Below are positions 27,160-36,018 of a stretch of DNA of 64,000 nucleotides, piece by piece. Origin of the DNA: Berryella intestinalis (GTDB lineage Bacteria > Actinomycetota > Coriobacteriia > Coriobacteriales > Eggerthellaceae); contig NZ_CP009302.1 in NCBI RefSeq assembly GCF_000814825.1, positions 1,178,001 through 1,242,000 of the forward strand, written 5' to 3'. Made by a program: the position numbers and the translations under genes. The first letter of the stretch is position 1, and the number at the start of each line of letters is the position of its first letter. The notes under the pieces were generated by a model. It ran no database searches. It was not told the DNA's origin and saw only the letters and a program-made list of their open reading frames with translations.

Positions 27160-28725
27160 TTAGATCCTGCTTTTACCGGCGATCCCCTTCACCACGGCCG
27201 AGAGGAAGCCTTGCGATTGGCAACGGTAGGCAAGCCCGCCCAGCAAAAGCCGCTCGACCTTGATCCTGCCCAGCTCAGAAGCGCGAATCTCGTAGGGATT
27301 CTCCGACAGCACCACCATGTCCGCGACCTTTCCCACCTCGAGGGAGCCGCGCAGATCCTCGTCGAACGTCGTCCACGCCCCGTTGTACGTGCACATGCGC
27401 AGGGCCTCGCGCGGCGTGAGGGACTGGCCCTCGACGCTGTGGTTGCAGGCGCGCTGCATCCACAGGATGGGGTCGGGATCGGTGCAGGGCGCATCGGAGC
27501 CGGCCGACATCGTGATGCCCGCATCCCACAGCGTGCGCAGCGGGTTGAGGCGAGAGGCCCGCCGCTCCCCCATGATCGAAGCCAGGTACGAATCGGGCTC
27601 TTGGGGCCAATCGATGAAGCTCGTCTGCATGGGAAGGTGGATGCCGTAGTCCGCGCAGATCCGCATGCCCGATTCGGTGGGAAGGCACGCGTGGATGATG
27701 CCGTGCCGATGGTCTTGGCGGGGAAAGTCGTCCAGCGCGGCTTTCAGCACCCGGGTCGCCTGGTCGAAGGCCGCATCCCCGATGGCGTGCATCTCGATCT
27801 GGAGCCCGGCCCGGTTCGCCTCGCAGCAAAAGCCGATCAGCTGCTCGTCGGTGTAGTACAGCACGCCCGCATCGTCTGCGCCCTCGTAGGGCTCCCTCAA
27901 AGCCGCGTCGCGACTGCCGAAGCAACCGTCCAAGGCGCAGGCGAAACAGCCCCCGATGCGCGGAAGCCCCCGCTTCAGAGCCGTTTTCACCTCGAGCGAC
28001 TGGGGAAACACGCGCACCTGGAAACCGCTCTGGGCGCTGCGGCCCACCCATTTCTCGATCGAGATGTCCATATCGCCCGGGAACCCGACCCCGCTGACGG
28101 TGTGCACCATGCCGATCCCGCGCGCGGCGAGGTAGTCCATCGCGCGCTGCATGTTCCCGACCAGCTGGGGAATCGAGATCGACCCGGTAATGCGGTCGAG
28201 CGCCTTGAAGAACGCCTCCTGGTTCATCTCCCCGGTGTCGGGATGGTACCCGCGCTGACCTCTCACGTCCTTCTCGATCAGGCCGAGCAGCATCGAATTC
28301 ACCACGCAGGCATGCCCGTCGTATTTGACCATCATCACCGGCTTGTCGGGGCACGCCTCGTCGAGTTCGGACCGCGACAGGAGGCGGCCTTCGGCAACCG
28401 AGTACGGCGAAGCCCCGAACGCGATCAGGATCTTGCCCTCATACGTGCGGGAGAATTCGGCCACCATGCGCTTGATCTCGTCGTTCGATCGCGCCTCCAT
28501 GACGTTGAGCCCCGCGTTGAACGTCGCAAGGCTCGCGAAGTGCTGGTGCGTATCGACGAACGAGGGGCAAAGGGCGCGCTCGCCCAGACGCTCGCGGGGC
28601 GCGCCCGCGTACCGTTCGGGGAGCTCGTCTCCCACGTAGCGGATCGTGCCGCCCTCTTCCACCAGGTAGCGTGCGACCGTGTCGTTCGCATCGACCGTGA
28701 GGATCGCGCCTTCGTAGACCTTCAT
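27160..28725 (-). CDS. Amidohydrolase family 3 protein (YtcJ-like)
   Basis: The 521-residue metal-dependent hydrolase has the N-terminal beta-sandwich strands, FVDTHQHF near residue 57 as the metal-binding HxH, a mid-chain EMHAIGDAAFDQA, and the catalytic aspartate in SAGSDAPCTDPDP near 430. The family acts on amides or related bonds. The substrate is unknown and no neighbour fixes it. I chose ATG 28725 (MKVYEGAIL) because it matches the family N-terminus and has GGAAGGG upstream. The open frame extends far upstream through the next gene, which is only a shadow. Confidence 0.87.
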   Translation of the reverse strand: MKVYEGAILTVDANDTVARYLVEEGGTIRYVGDELPERYAGAPRERLGERALCPSFVDTHQHFASLATFNAGLNVMEARSNDEIKRMVAEFSRTYEGKILIAFGASPYSVAEGRLLSRSELDEACPDKPVMMVKYDGHACVVNSMLLGLIEKDVRGQRGYHPDTGEMNQEAFFKALDRITGSISIPQLVGNMQRAMDYLAARGIGMVHTVSGVGFPGDMDISIEKWVGRSAQSGFQVRVFPQSLEVKTALKRGLPRIGGCFACALDGCFGSRDAALREPYEGADDAGVLYYTDEQLIGFCCEANRAGLQIEMHAIGDAAFDQATRVLKAALDDFPRQDHRHGIIHACLPTESGMRICADYGIHLPMQTSFIDWPQEPDSYLASIMGERRASRLNPLRTLWDAGITMSAGSDAPCTDPDPILWMQRACNHSVEGQSLTPREALRMCTYNGAWTTFDEDLRGSLEVGKVADMVVLSENPYEIRASELGRIKVERLLLGGLAYRCQSQGFLSAVVKGIAGKSRI

Positions 28726-28828
28726 ACAGCCATCCCTTCCCTGAAAGGGCCGCCAAGCCGGAAAGACTCCGGGCCTATGCGGCGGCAAAGCCACCCGTAT
28801 CGCGCGCGTCGGAAGCGCGCCGGCCCCC

Positions 28829-28854
28829 GATGCCGGGGGTCGGCGGACCTGAAG
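28829..28854 (-). terminator. GC-rich hairpin after the LCP gene
   Basis: An almost perfect stem (GACCCCCG...CGGGGGCC in minus-strand sense) begins just after the LCP stop. There is no T-tract, so it may be a weak or factor-assisted terminator. Confidence 0.4.
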
Positions 28855-28856
28855 GG

Positions 28857-30029
28857 CTACTTGCCGGGGTCCTCGCCCGCGTCGACCTTCTGCATCATGG
28901 TCTTCCACGCCGCCTCGTCGGTGATGACGTAGCTGACGCCGTCGATCGTGGCCGTGCTCGACGGGGCGAGCGCCGAGTAGACGGTGAGGTCGCCGGCAGA
29001 CCGGTACGCTTGCGCAAGGCCGATGATGTCGGTCACGGACATATCGGTGGTCACGCAGGCCGCGAGGCGCTGGATCGTGGAGGGCATCTCGAGCGCGGGG
29101 GTCTGCAGAACCTGCTTCATGATGGCCGTGGCCACGAGGCGCTGGTTGTCGGCGCGCTGGAAGTCGCCGCGCGCGTACCCGTAGCGCTCGCGGGCAAGCG
29201 CGAGGGCCTGCTCGCCGTTGAGGAGCTGGTAGCCGGCGCTCAGCTGGACGCCGGTGTTGCTCGCGCCCGTCTGGTCGTTGGACACGGGCACGTCGACGTA
29301 CACGCCGCCCAGGATATCGACCAGATCCTCGAGCTCTTGGAAATGCACCTCGGCGTAATGGGTGATGGGGACGCCGGCGAACTCGGACACGGCCTTCACC
29401 GCGCCGGCCACGCCCCCGTAGGCGTAGGCGGCGTTGATCTTCTGGGTTCCGTAGCCGGGGATCTCGACCTTGGTGTCGCGCGGGATGGACACCATGGTGA
29501 CCTTGCCCTCGGAGGGGACGACGCGGGCCAGGATGAGCACGTCGGATCGAGACGCCGTATCGCCGCTGCGCGCATCGGATCCGATGAGCAGCGTGTAGTA
29601 CGCATCCGCCTCGTTGGGATTCGACGAGGCGACGGGCGCCTGCAGCGCCTCTTTGATCTCCATGGCCTCGTCGCTGTCTTTGATGGAAATGGTGCTGTTC
29701 AGGGAGTTCAGGTACAGCGCCACGGCTGCGGCGGCTCCGATGACGAGCACGAGGAAGGCCGCGAGGATCCCCAGCAGCACCTTGCGGGCGCGCGACCCCT
29801 TCTTCTTCTTCGGGCGGGCCGCCCCCTGGCCGGAACCGTACAGCGACCGATCGTAGCTCTGCGCGCTCGAAGCGCGCCCGCCCCTTTGCTGGGGCATGAC
29901 CACCGGCCGGATGCCGGGCTGCCTGTTGAACTCGGGGCGCGATGCTCCCGTCGGGGGCGTCTGACGATTCGAATCGGGCTGCTCGGGCAGACGCGCATGC
30001 TTTCCGCGCTTCTGGTTGTCCTGTGCCAC
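28857..30029 (-). CDS. LytR-CpsA-Psr family glycopolymer transferase
   Basis: The protein (390 residues from GTG 30029) has a basic, disordered cytoplasmic N-terminus, one transmembrane helix (about 85-110) after an RPKKKKGS stretch, and the extracellular LCP domain. The domain blocks are LLIGSDARSGDTASRSDVL, VSIPRDTKVEIPG, INAAYAYGG and GDFQRADNQR with its conserved arginines. LCP enzymes attach teichoic-acid-like or capsular glycopolymers to peptidoglycan. AGGGA precedes the GTG. The longer ATG-initiated reading (30128) has no ribosome site. Confidence 0.92.
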   Translation of the reverse strand: MAQDNQKRGKHARLPEQPDSNRQTPPTGASRPEFNRQPGIRPVVMPQQRGGRASSAQSYDRSLYGSGQGAARPKKKKGSRARKVLLGILAAFLVLVIGAAAAVALYLNSLNSTISIKDSDEAMEIKEALQAPVASSNPNEADAYYTLLIGSDARSGDTASRSDVLILARVVPSEGKVTMVSIPRDTKVEIPGYGTQKINAAYAYGGVAGAVKAVSEFAGVPITHYAEVHFQELEDLVDILGGVYVDVPVSNDQTGASNTGVQLSAGYQLLNGEQALALARERYGYARGDFQRADNQRLVATAIMKQVLQTPALEMPSTIQRLAACVTTDMSVTDIIGLAQAYRSAGDLTVYSALAPSSTATIDGVSYVITDEAAWKTMMQKVDAGEDPGK

Positions 30030-30136
30030 GCGTTCCCTCGTTTCTCTCGACCTCCACAACGCTGAAAGGCACCGGCTCGGTACATAACCCAAGCCGATGC
30101 CCATTATTCTATACGACCGATCGCCCAAACCCGGAA

Positions 30137-30165
30137 ATTATACGATCTCGCCCGAAACCCGAAAA
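30137..30165 (-). promoter_or_regulatory. Possible promoter of the LCP gene
   Basis: Minus-strand TATAAT (30137-30142) has a weak -35 TTTTCG 17 bp upstream (30160-30165), about 110 nt before the GTG start. The rest of 30030-30253 shows nothing recognisable. Confidence 0.4.
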
Positions 30166-30253
30166 GGCCGCTTCGACGCGCTCTGTCCGACCTCAGCCGG
30201 ATAAGCGCAGATGATGCGCGGAAACTCCGAGACCGGCGCGGGTGCGCGGCGGA

Positions 30254-31150
30254 TCAGCCCCTGTGAAAACGCGGGTCGAGGGCGACGCGATCGAGCTTCG
30301 CCATCACCACGTCCTCGACATCGAGGCAGGCGGGAACGCGCAGATCGTCCTGGAACACCACGCGCTGGTAGCTTCCGCACGCATCGCAGGTCTGCAGCCT
30401 GTGCGCCGGATCGCCTTCCACGTGATGGTAATGCAGGTCGCCCTGATCCTGCGAACCGCACGAACCGCAGCGGATGCGCTCGAAATTCCAGGTGGTTCCG
30501 CAAGCCGAGCAGAACTGGGAACGAGCGCCGCCCTGGAGGGTATCCTGGACGCCCACATGCGACAGGCTTGCGGGGGCGCCGCACACCGGGCAGTGCAGCG
30601 GACGCGCGTGATTGCCTTCCTTTGCGTCCGCAGACACGGCGTCCATCAGGCTTTCAGCCGCCGCCTGGACATGGGTCCTCACCGCGAAGGCCAGCACCAG
30701 CACCGCGGCGCCGGCTGCCGCCCCGAACGGTTCGGCCATGCCCTCGTCTGCTCGAACGGCCTCGACGAACCCGGACGGATCGGTGCCCGCCAAGACGAGG
30801 TCGGCGCGACGGGAAAACTCGTCCCAGTCGATAGCGCCCAGCGCCTGGGCGACATCTTCGGCCAGGCCGGCCTCGGCGGCCATATAGGCGGCTATCCTGC
30901 GGCACGTCGCGGCGAAATCCCCCGCTTCGATCGCAACGGGGCAAAGCTGAAGAAGCGGGCGTGCGGACAGATACGCCTCGTCGAGCCCCTCGACGGCTGT
31001 GGCCGCCGCGCCGCCGTCGCCCGAAAGCTCGTCGCAGCGCTCCTGCTGCAGCTCGAACAGGCCGCGGAAAAACCTCAGCCGCGCCGCGTCGGAGGGCTCG
31101 GCATCCTGCAGGTACGCCCCGACCGCGCGGTCGATTCTCTTCAGATCCAT
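30254..31150 (-). CDS. fdhE: Formate dehydrogenase accessory protein FdhE
   Basis: The 298-residue cytoplasmic protein ends in the FdhE metal-binding region with four CxxC pairs (187-190 CPVC, 214-217 CSAC, 228-231 CGSC, 255-258 CDAC). FdhE binds iron through such cysteines and is needed to mature membrane formate dehydrogenases. I chose ATG 31150 (MDLKRI) because AAGGA lies 9 nt upstream, and the earlier ATGs fall within a strong hairpin. It follows fdnI of the first operon by 82 bp and probably serves both dehydrogenases, since the second operon has no fdhE. Confidence 0.92.
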   Translation of the reverse strand: MDLKRIDRAVGAYLQDAEPSDAARLRFFRGLFELQQERCDELSGDGGAAATAVEGLDEAYLSARPLLQLCPVAIEAGDFAATCRRIAAYMAAEAGLAEDVAQALGAIDWDEFSRRADLVLAGTDPSGFVEAVRADEGMAEPFGAAAGAAVLVLAFAVRTHVQAAAESLMDAVSADAKEGNHARPLHCPVCGAPASLSHVGVQDTLQGGARSQFCSACGTTWNFERIRCGSCGSQDQGDLHYHHVEGDPAHRLQTCDACGSYQRVVFQDDLRVPACLDVEDVVMAKLDRVALDPRFHRG

Positions 31151-31169
31151 GACATCTCGTCCTTCCATG

Positions 31170-31207
31170 GCAGTCGCCCCCGAACGTAAACGCTCGAGGG
31201 CGACTGC
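31170..31207 (-). promoter_or_regulatory. Inverted repeat between fdnI and fdhE
   Basis: A perfect 10-bp stem (GCAGTCGCCC with GGGCGACTGC) encloses an 18-nt loop and lies between fdnI (stop 31233) and fdhE (start 31150). It lacks a T-tract, so partial termination or RNA processing is more likely than full termination. Confidence 0.5.
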
Positions 31208-31232
31208 GATCATACGGGAACCCGGTTCCCGA

Positions 31233-31976
31233 CTAGGCCTTTTTCAGGCCGCCCTTGACCTCGCCAGGCTTCTTGTCGTCGTCGGCCACCTCGTACTCGA
31301 TGACGTTTTTGCCCTCTTCGATCTCTTCACGCGCCCAGAAGCCCCAGTGGTACAGAGCGTCGGACTCCTTCACGCGCCCGTTGCCGAACATCAGCGTCAC
31401 CAGGCCGCGGTACGGCTGGAACACGCCGGCGCCCAGGTAGGCGTGCGCGATCACGAACACCACCAGCAACAGGAAGAACAGCTGGTGGACGAAGCGCATC
31501 GCGATCAGCAGCTGCGGGTCGGCGCGAAACGCGCTCGTGCCCAGCCACAGGACCACGCCCGACACCGCCATCGCCAGCGAGCTTACGATCAGCATACCAT
31601 CGGCGAAGCGCTGGCCCGACTTGACCTCGTCCTGGTCGGGCATATGTACCCGTTTCGGTCCCAACATGTAAGGAACGAACTTGATGACGAACTCGACGTC
31701 TTCCTTGGTCCAGGCCGTGATGTACTTCTTCCACAGGCGCACGACGCCTTTGGGCGCCAGGATCGCGCTCACGATGGGGGCCAGGATCAGCACCGCGCCC
31801 ACCACGCGGTGGGAGAAGCGGAAGAACTGGGTGACGTCGGATCCGATCGCGGCCCCGGCGCCCGGGATCATGACGAACAGGCCGGTGATCGAGAGCCACA
31901 GGATCGAGAACACCACGATGCCGTGCGTGATGCGCGTCTGGAGGGAATGCCTCTGAATCTCGCGTTTGACTGCCAT
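31233..31976 (-). CDS. fdnI: Formate dehydrogenase cytochrome b subunit, operon 1
   Basis: The 247-residue membrane protein has four hydrophobic helices and histidines suited to two b hemes: RITHGIVVF, FRFSHRVVGAV, RFVHQLFF and VIAHAYLG. FdnI anchors the FdnGH catalytic arm to the membrane and passes electrons to quinone. The C-terminal ~40 residues are charged and cytoplasmic. ATG 31976 overlaps the fdnH stop by one base. The copy in operon 2 is closely similar. Confidence 0.93.
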   Translation of the reverse strand: MAVKREIQRHSLQTRITHGIVVFSILWLSITGLFVMIPGAGAAIGSDVTQFFRFSHRVVGAVLILAPIVSAILAPKGVVRLWKKYITAWTKEDVEFVIKFVPYMLGPKRVHMPDQDEVKSGQRFADGMLIVSSLAMAVSGVVLWLGTSAFRADPQLLIAMRFVHQLFFLLLVVFVIAHAYLGAGVFQPYRGLVTLMFGNGRVKESDALYHWGFWAREEIEEGKNVIEYEVADDDKKPGEVKGGLKKA

Positions 31977-32863
31977 TAGCGCTCCCCCGCTTCCTTGTCG
32001 ATGTGCTTGACGATCTCGCCGGTGTCGACGTCGATAACGTCGTGGGACGCCTCGTCGTAGCGCTGCTCGTCGCGGCGGTACCCGATGCCGGTCGCAAACG
32101 ACAGGCCCAGGCCGGCCACCACGCCCACGGCTCCGACCGCCGTCAGCGTCTTCATGAGGTTCTCGGTTTCGATCATGCCGTGGACCTGCGGGTTCTCGGG
32201 CAGCTCGTACCGATCGAGGCCGCGGTGCAGCACGTGGATGATGTGCGTGCCGCCCACTTCCTCGGCGCCGTACACCGACGCGTCGGCATAGCCGCGCTCC
32301 TTGAGCTTGGCGACCTTCTCGGCGGCCTTGGCCAGCATCTCCTCGCGCGTGCCGAACAGAAGCGCGCCGGGCTGGCAGGTGGACACGCAGGCGGGCTCGC
32401 GGCCGTTTTCGACGCGGTCGGAGCACATGGTGCACTTGTTCAGCTTGATGCCCATGCCGTCGAGCCCCACGCCGGTGTGGCGCGGGATGTCGAAGGGGCA
32501 GGCCGAGCGGCAGTACTGGCACCCGATGCACTTGTCGTCGTCGGCGACGACGAACCCGTGCTCGTCATGCGACAAACACCCGGTCGGGCACACGTCGACG
32601 CAGCCCGCGTTCGTGCAGTGCATGCACGAGCGGCGGCCGAACGTCCAGTCGATGCCCCAGCGCTTGTCGTTGTCGGCCTCGTTGAAGGTGATGATCATGC
32701 GCGTGGTGTCGTTGACGTCGGCGGGGTTTTGCAAAGAACCGCTCCACTCCTGGGAGTTCTTCACCAAAGGAGAGGGAAGCTCGTTCCACACCTTGCAGGC
32801 TACCTGGCAGCCCTTGCATGCGGTGCAGACGGACGAATCGTACAGCATTGCCATTTCAGTCAT
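31976..32863 (-). CDS. fdnH: Formate dehydrogenase iron-sulfur subunit, operon 1
   Basis: The 295-residue protein has four ferredoxin-type cysteine clusters: CTACKGCQVAC, CMHCTNAGCVDVC, CIGCQYCRSAC and CTMC...CVSTC. These give four [4Fe-4S] centres as in FdnH/FdoH. A single C-terminal helix (TAVGAVGVVAGLGLSFATG) anchors it. It has no own Tat signal and should be carried by FdnG. It links the molybdenum or tungsten site in FdnG with the hemes of FdnI. Confidence 0.94.
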   Translation of the reverse strand: MTEMAMLYDSSVCTACKGCQVACKVWNELPSPLVKNSQEWSGSLQNPADVNDTTRMIITFNEADNDKRWGIDWTFGRRSCMHCTNAGCVDVCPTGCLSHDEHGFVVADDDKCIGCQYCRSACPFDIPRHTGVGLDGMGIKLNKCTMCSDRVENGREPACVSTCQPGALLFGTREEMLAKAAEKVAKLKERGYADASVYGAEEVGGTHIIHVLHRGLDRYELPENPQVHGMIETENLMKTLTAVGAVGVVAGLGLSFATGIGYRRDEQRYDEASHDVIDVDTGEIVKHIDKEAGER

Positions 32864-32880
32864 ATCTTCTCCTCCTCCCC

Positions 32881-35800
32881 TTAAGCCTTCTCAACGTCCA
32901 CGAGGAACGCCTTGTACTCCGGGATGTAGCTGTTCGGGTCGCCCACGTTCGGCGTCAGGTCGTTCACGACGTCGCCGGTGGAGTAGATGTTCGCCCAGCC
33001 CCAGTGATGGAGCATGCCGATCTGGTGGACCGTCTCGCCGTTGATGGTGAACGGGCGGATGCGCTTGGTCACCATCGCGTGCACGTTCACCGAACCGCGG
33101 TTGTTGAACACGCGGACCGCGTCGCCGTTCTCGATGCCCTTCTCGGCAGCTAGCTCGGGCGAGATCTCGATAAACTGCTTGGGAGCGATCTCGTCGAGGG
33201 CGGGGCAGGCGCGGGTCTGCCCGCCGGTTTGCCAGTGCTCGGTGATGGAGTACGTGGTGGCCACGATCGGGTACTGCGAGCGATCGCCCTTGTTCACCGA
33301 CTTGTTCTCGGCGAAGCGGATCATGGGCGAATGCTCGGCGCCGTTCATCACGTTGTGCGTCGGCGACTCGAAAGGCTCGTAATGCTCGGGCAAAGGTGCG
33401 TCCTTCATGCCGGTGGTGATGAGGTTGCCGGCGCCCTCCCACTTCATGATGAAGGCCTTGGAGTCGGGTGCGACCGGGACCGTCTTGCCCTCGGCGTCCT
33501 TCTTCTCGAAGGTGAAGTCGGGGGTGTCGTAGTGGCCCCACTTCTGGCCGTCCCACCACACGAGCTTCTTCTTCTCGTTCCAGGGCTTGCCGCTCGGGTC
33601 GGCCGAGCAGCGGTTGTACAGGTGACGGCGGTTGTTCGGCCAGGCGAACGCCCAGTTGGGATAAACGCCCAGGTTGCCCGGATCCTCATGGCTGCGCCGG
33701 CCGGTGGGCTGGGCGCTGGGGTTCATCTTCTCGGCGTCGTTGTTGTAGAAGCCCGAATAGATCCACATGCCGATGGCCGTCGATCCGTCGGCCTTCAGGT
33801 CGCCGTATCCGGACAGAAGCTTGCCCGTCTTGGCATCGTAGCCGTTGAGGGCCCAAGCCACCGGGCGCGGGTCGATCTTTCCGTTGATGTAGTAGTCCCA
33901 CTTCGCGTTCAGGATGGGCTCGGGGCACACGCCGCCCTCGGCCTTGTACAACTCGACGATGCGGGTGCGCAGCATGTCGGCGATCTCGTAGTCGGGCTTC
34001 GCGTCGCCCACCGGGTCGACCGCCTTGTAGCGCTGCTGCAGCCAGCGGCCCGAGTTCAGGATGGTGCCCGACTTCTCGTAGATGAGGGCCGCGGGAAGGA
34101 AGTAGCACTCGGTGTCGATCTTGGAGGCGTCCATGTCCGGCGCCTTCCAGAACGTCGCCGTCTCGGTGTAAGACCAGTCGGCCACCACCAGCCAGTCCAG
34201 GTTGCACATCGCGTTGCGGATGAACTTGGTGTTGGCATCGGAATGCGCAGGGTTCTGGCCCCAGGCGAAGTACCCCTTCATGATGCCCTGGTCCATCAGC
34301 TCGAACGTGCCGGTGGTGGTGAAGGTCTCGCCGTTTTCGGGCACTTTGGGAAGCCAGTCGTAGCCGTAGTCGTTGTCGGCCGTGGCGTGCTCGCCGAAGA
34401 ACTCTTTGAGGAACGACACCATGAACTTGGGCTTGTTGGTGTAGTAGCCCGCCGCGTAGGTCTCGTGCTCGCACCAGGCGCGCAAACTGGGGCTTCCGGA
34501 GATGCTGGGCCACTTCAGATAGCCCGGCAGGTCGAACACGGTCATGCCCATGTCGGTGGCTCCCTGGACGTTGGGCTCGCCGCGCAGGGCGTTCAGGCCG
34601 CCGCCGGGATTGCCCACGTTGCCCAGCAGAAGCTGGATCATGGCCATCATGCGCGTGTTCTGAGCGCCGTAGTGGTGCTGAGTCTGCCCGAGGGCGTAGA
34701 GGATGGTTCCCGTCTTATCGGTGGCGCTGGTCGAGCAGTACAGATCGTAGACCTCTTTGAGGGTCTCTTTGTCCATACCGCAGACCTCGCACACCTTGTC
34801 GAGCGTATAGCGGGAGTAATGCTTCTTCATGATCTGATACACGCAGTTCGGATCCTGAAGCGTCTCGTCTTTTTTGGGAACCTTGACCGTCGGCGTGGTG
34901 AACGAGGGAACGCCCTCGCCCTTCACCCAGGCGTACGCGCCGCCCTCGGAGGTGTCCCATTCGGTGGTCGATTCGACCTGGTATCCCCAGGTGGTGGTGT
35001 CGTACTTGCGTTTTTCCGGATCGAATCCGCTGAACAGGCCCGTTTCGACGTCGAAGTTGAAATCGGGGTTGATCAGGTAGCTCATGTTGGAATACGCCAT
35101 GACGAACTCGCGATGCCACAGATCGTTCTCGATCATGTAGTTGATCATGCCGCCGTAAAAGACGATGTCGGTGCCCGAACGGATGGGACAGTAGATGTCC
35201 GCCTTCGCAGCCGTGCGCGTGAAGCGGGGGTCGACCACGATCCACTTCGCTCCGTTGTCCAGCGCGCGCTGCGTCCATTTCGAGCTGACCGGATGGTTTT
35301 CAAGATTGTTCGAACCGCAGGACAAGATGACGTCCGTGTTCTTGAAGTCGCAATAATGACCCGTCATAGAGCCGCGACCGAATGTGGGTGCCAGACCGAC
35401 AACCGTGGAGCTGTGTCAAACGCGCGCCTGGTTGTCGATGGCCACGAGGCCCAGCATGCGCATGGCCTTGAGGATGAGGAACTGCTCCTCGGAATTCTGC
35501 TGGGAACCGCCCATCGAGCCGATGGCCGGGGTGTAGTTCACCGTCACGCCGTTGTGCTCGGTGACGAAGGACTCGTCGCGGGTCTTCTTCACATGGGCGG
35601 CGATCTCATCCATCGCCTGGTCCCACGTGATGTCTTCCCACTTAGACGACCCTGCGCGTCGGACCTGGGGCTTGGTCACGCGGTTGGGGTTGTGGATGGT
35701 CTTGCCCGTAGCCGGATCGACCACGTTGCGCAGCTGGAACATCGCCGCACCCTTGGGGCAGAGCGCACCCTCGTTGATGACGTGGTCGGGGTCGCCCTCC

Positions 35801-36018
35801 AGGCCCACCAGCTCGCCGTCGCGCACCGAGCAGATGACGCCGCAGCCGCCCGAGCAGTAGCAGCAGATGTTGGTGTGCTCCTCGGTGTTCACCAGCTTCC
35901 AGTCGTCCTTAACGGCGTTGAACGCGAACGCCTCGGACTGACGTGAGAGCTCGTAGGCGAACGATCCAGCTGCCGCCAGGCCCGTCGCCTTGAGGAACCC
36001 CCTTCTCGTAATACTCAT
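32881..36018 (-). CDS. fdnG: Selenocysteine-containing formate dehydrogenase catalytic subunit, operon 1
   Basis: Read through an in-frame TGA at 35416-35418 the protein has 1045 residues. The Tat signal is TRRGFLK at residues 4-10. The [4Fe-4S] ligands lie at C52/53, 55, 59, 63 and 87. Selenocysteine is residue 201 in the context NQARV-U-HSSTVVGLAP, matching E. coli FdnG. A molybdopterin domain runs to the C terminus. A SECIS hairpin follows the TGA. It oxidises formate to CO2 on the outer face of the membrane. GAGAGGAG precedes ATG 36018, and the longer open frame to 36339 lacks family sequence. Treating the TGA as a stop would wrongly split the gene. Confidence 0.95.
35387..35404 (-). promoter_or_regulatory. 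SECIS element of fdnG (operon 1)
   Basis: In mRNA sense, GGU-U-GUC / GGUCU / GGC-ACC folds into a six-pair stem with a bulged U and a GGUCU apical loop, starting 11 nt after the UGA. This is the arrangement of the E. coli fdhF SECIS recognised by SelB. Confidence 0.85.

Noticed and set aside
33229-35946. Very long plus-strand frames opposite fdnG (also 38938-41211)
   Set aside because: They are antisense shadows with Val/Gly/Arg/His-rich sequence, no ribosome sites and no recognisable domain. The same shadows appear opposite both fdnG copies because the genes are similar.
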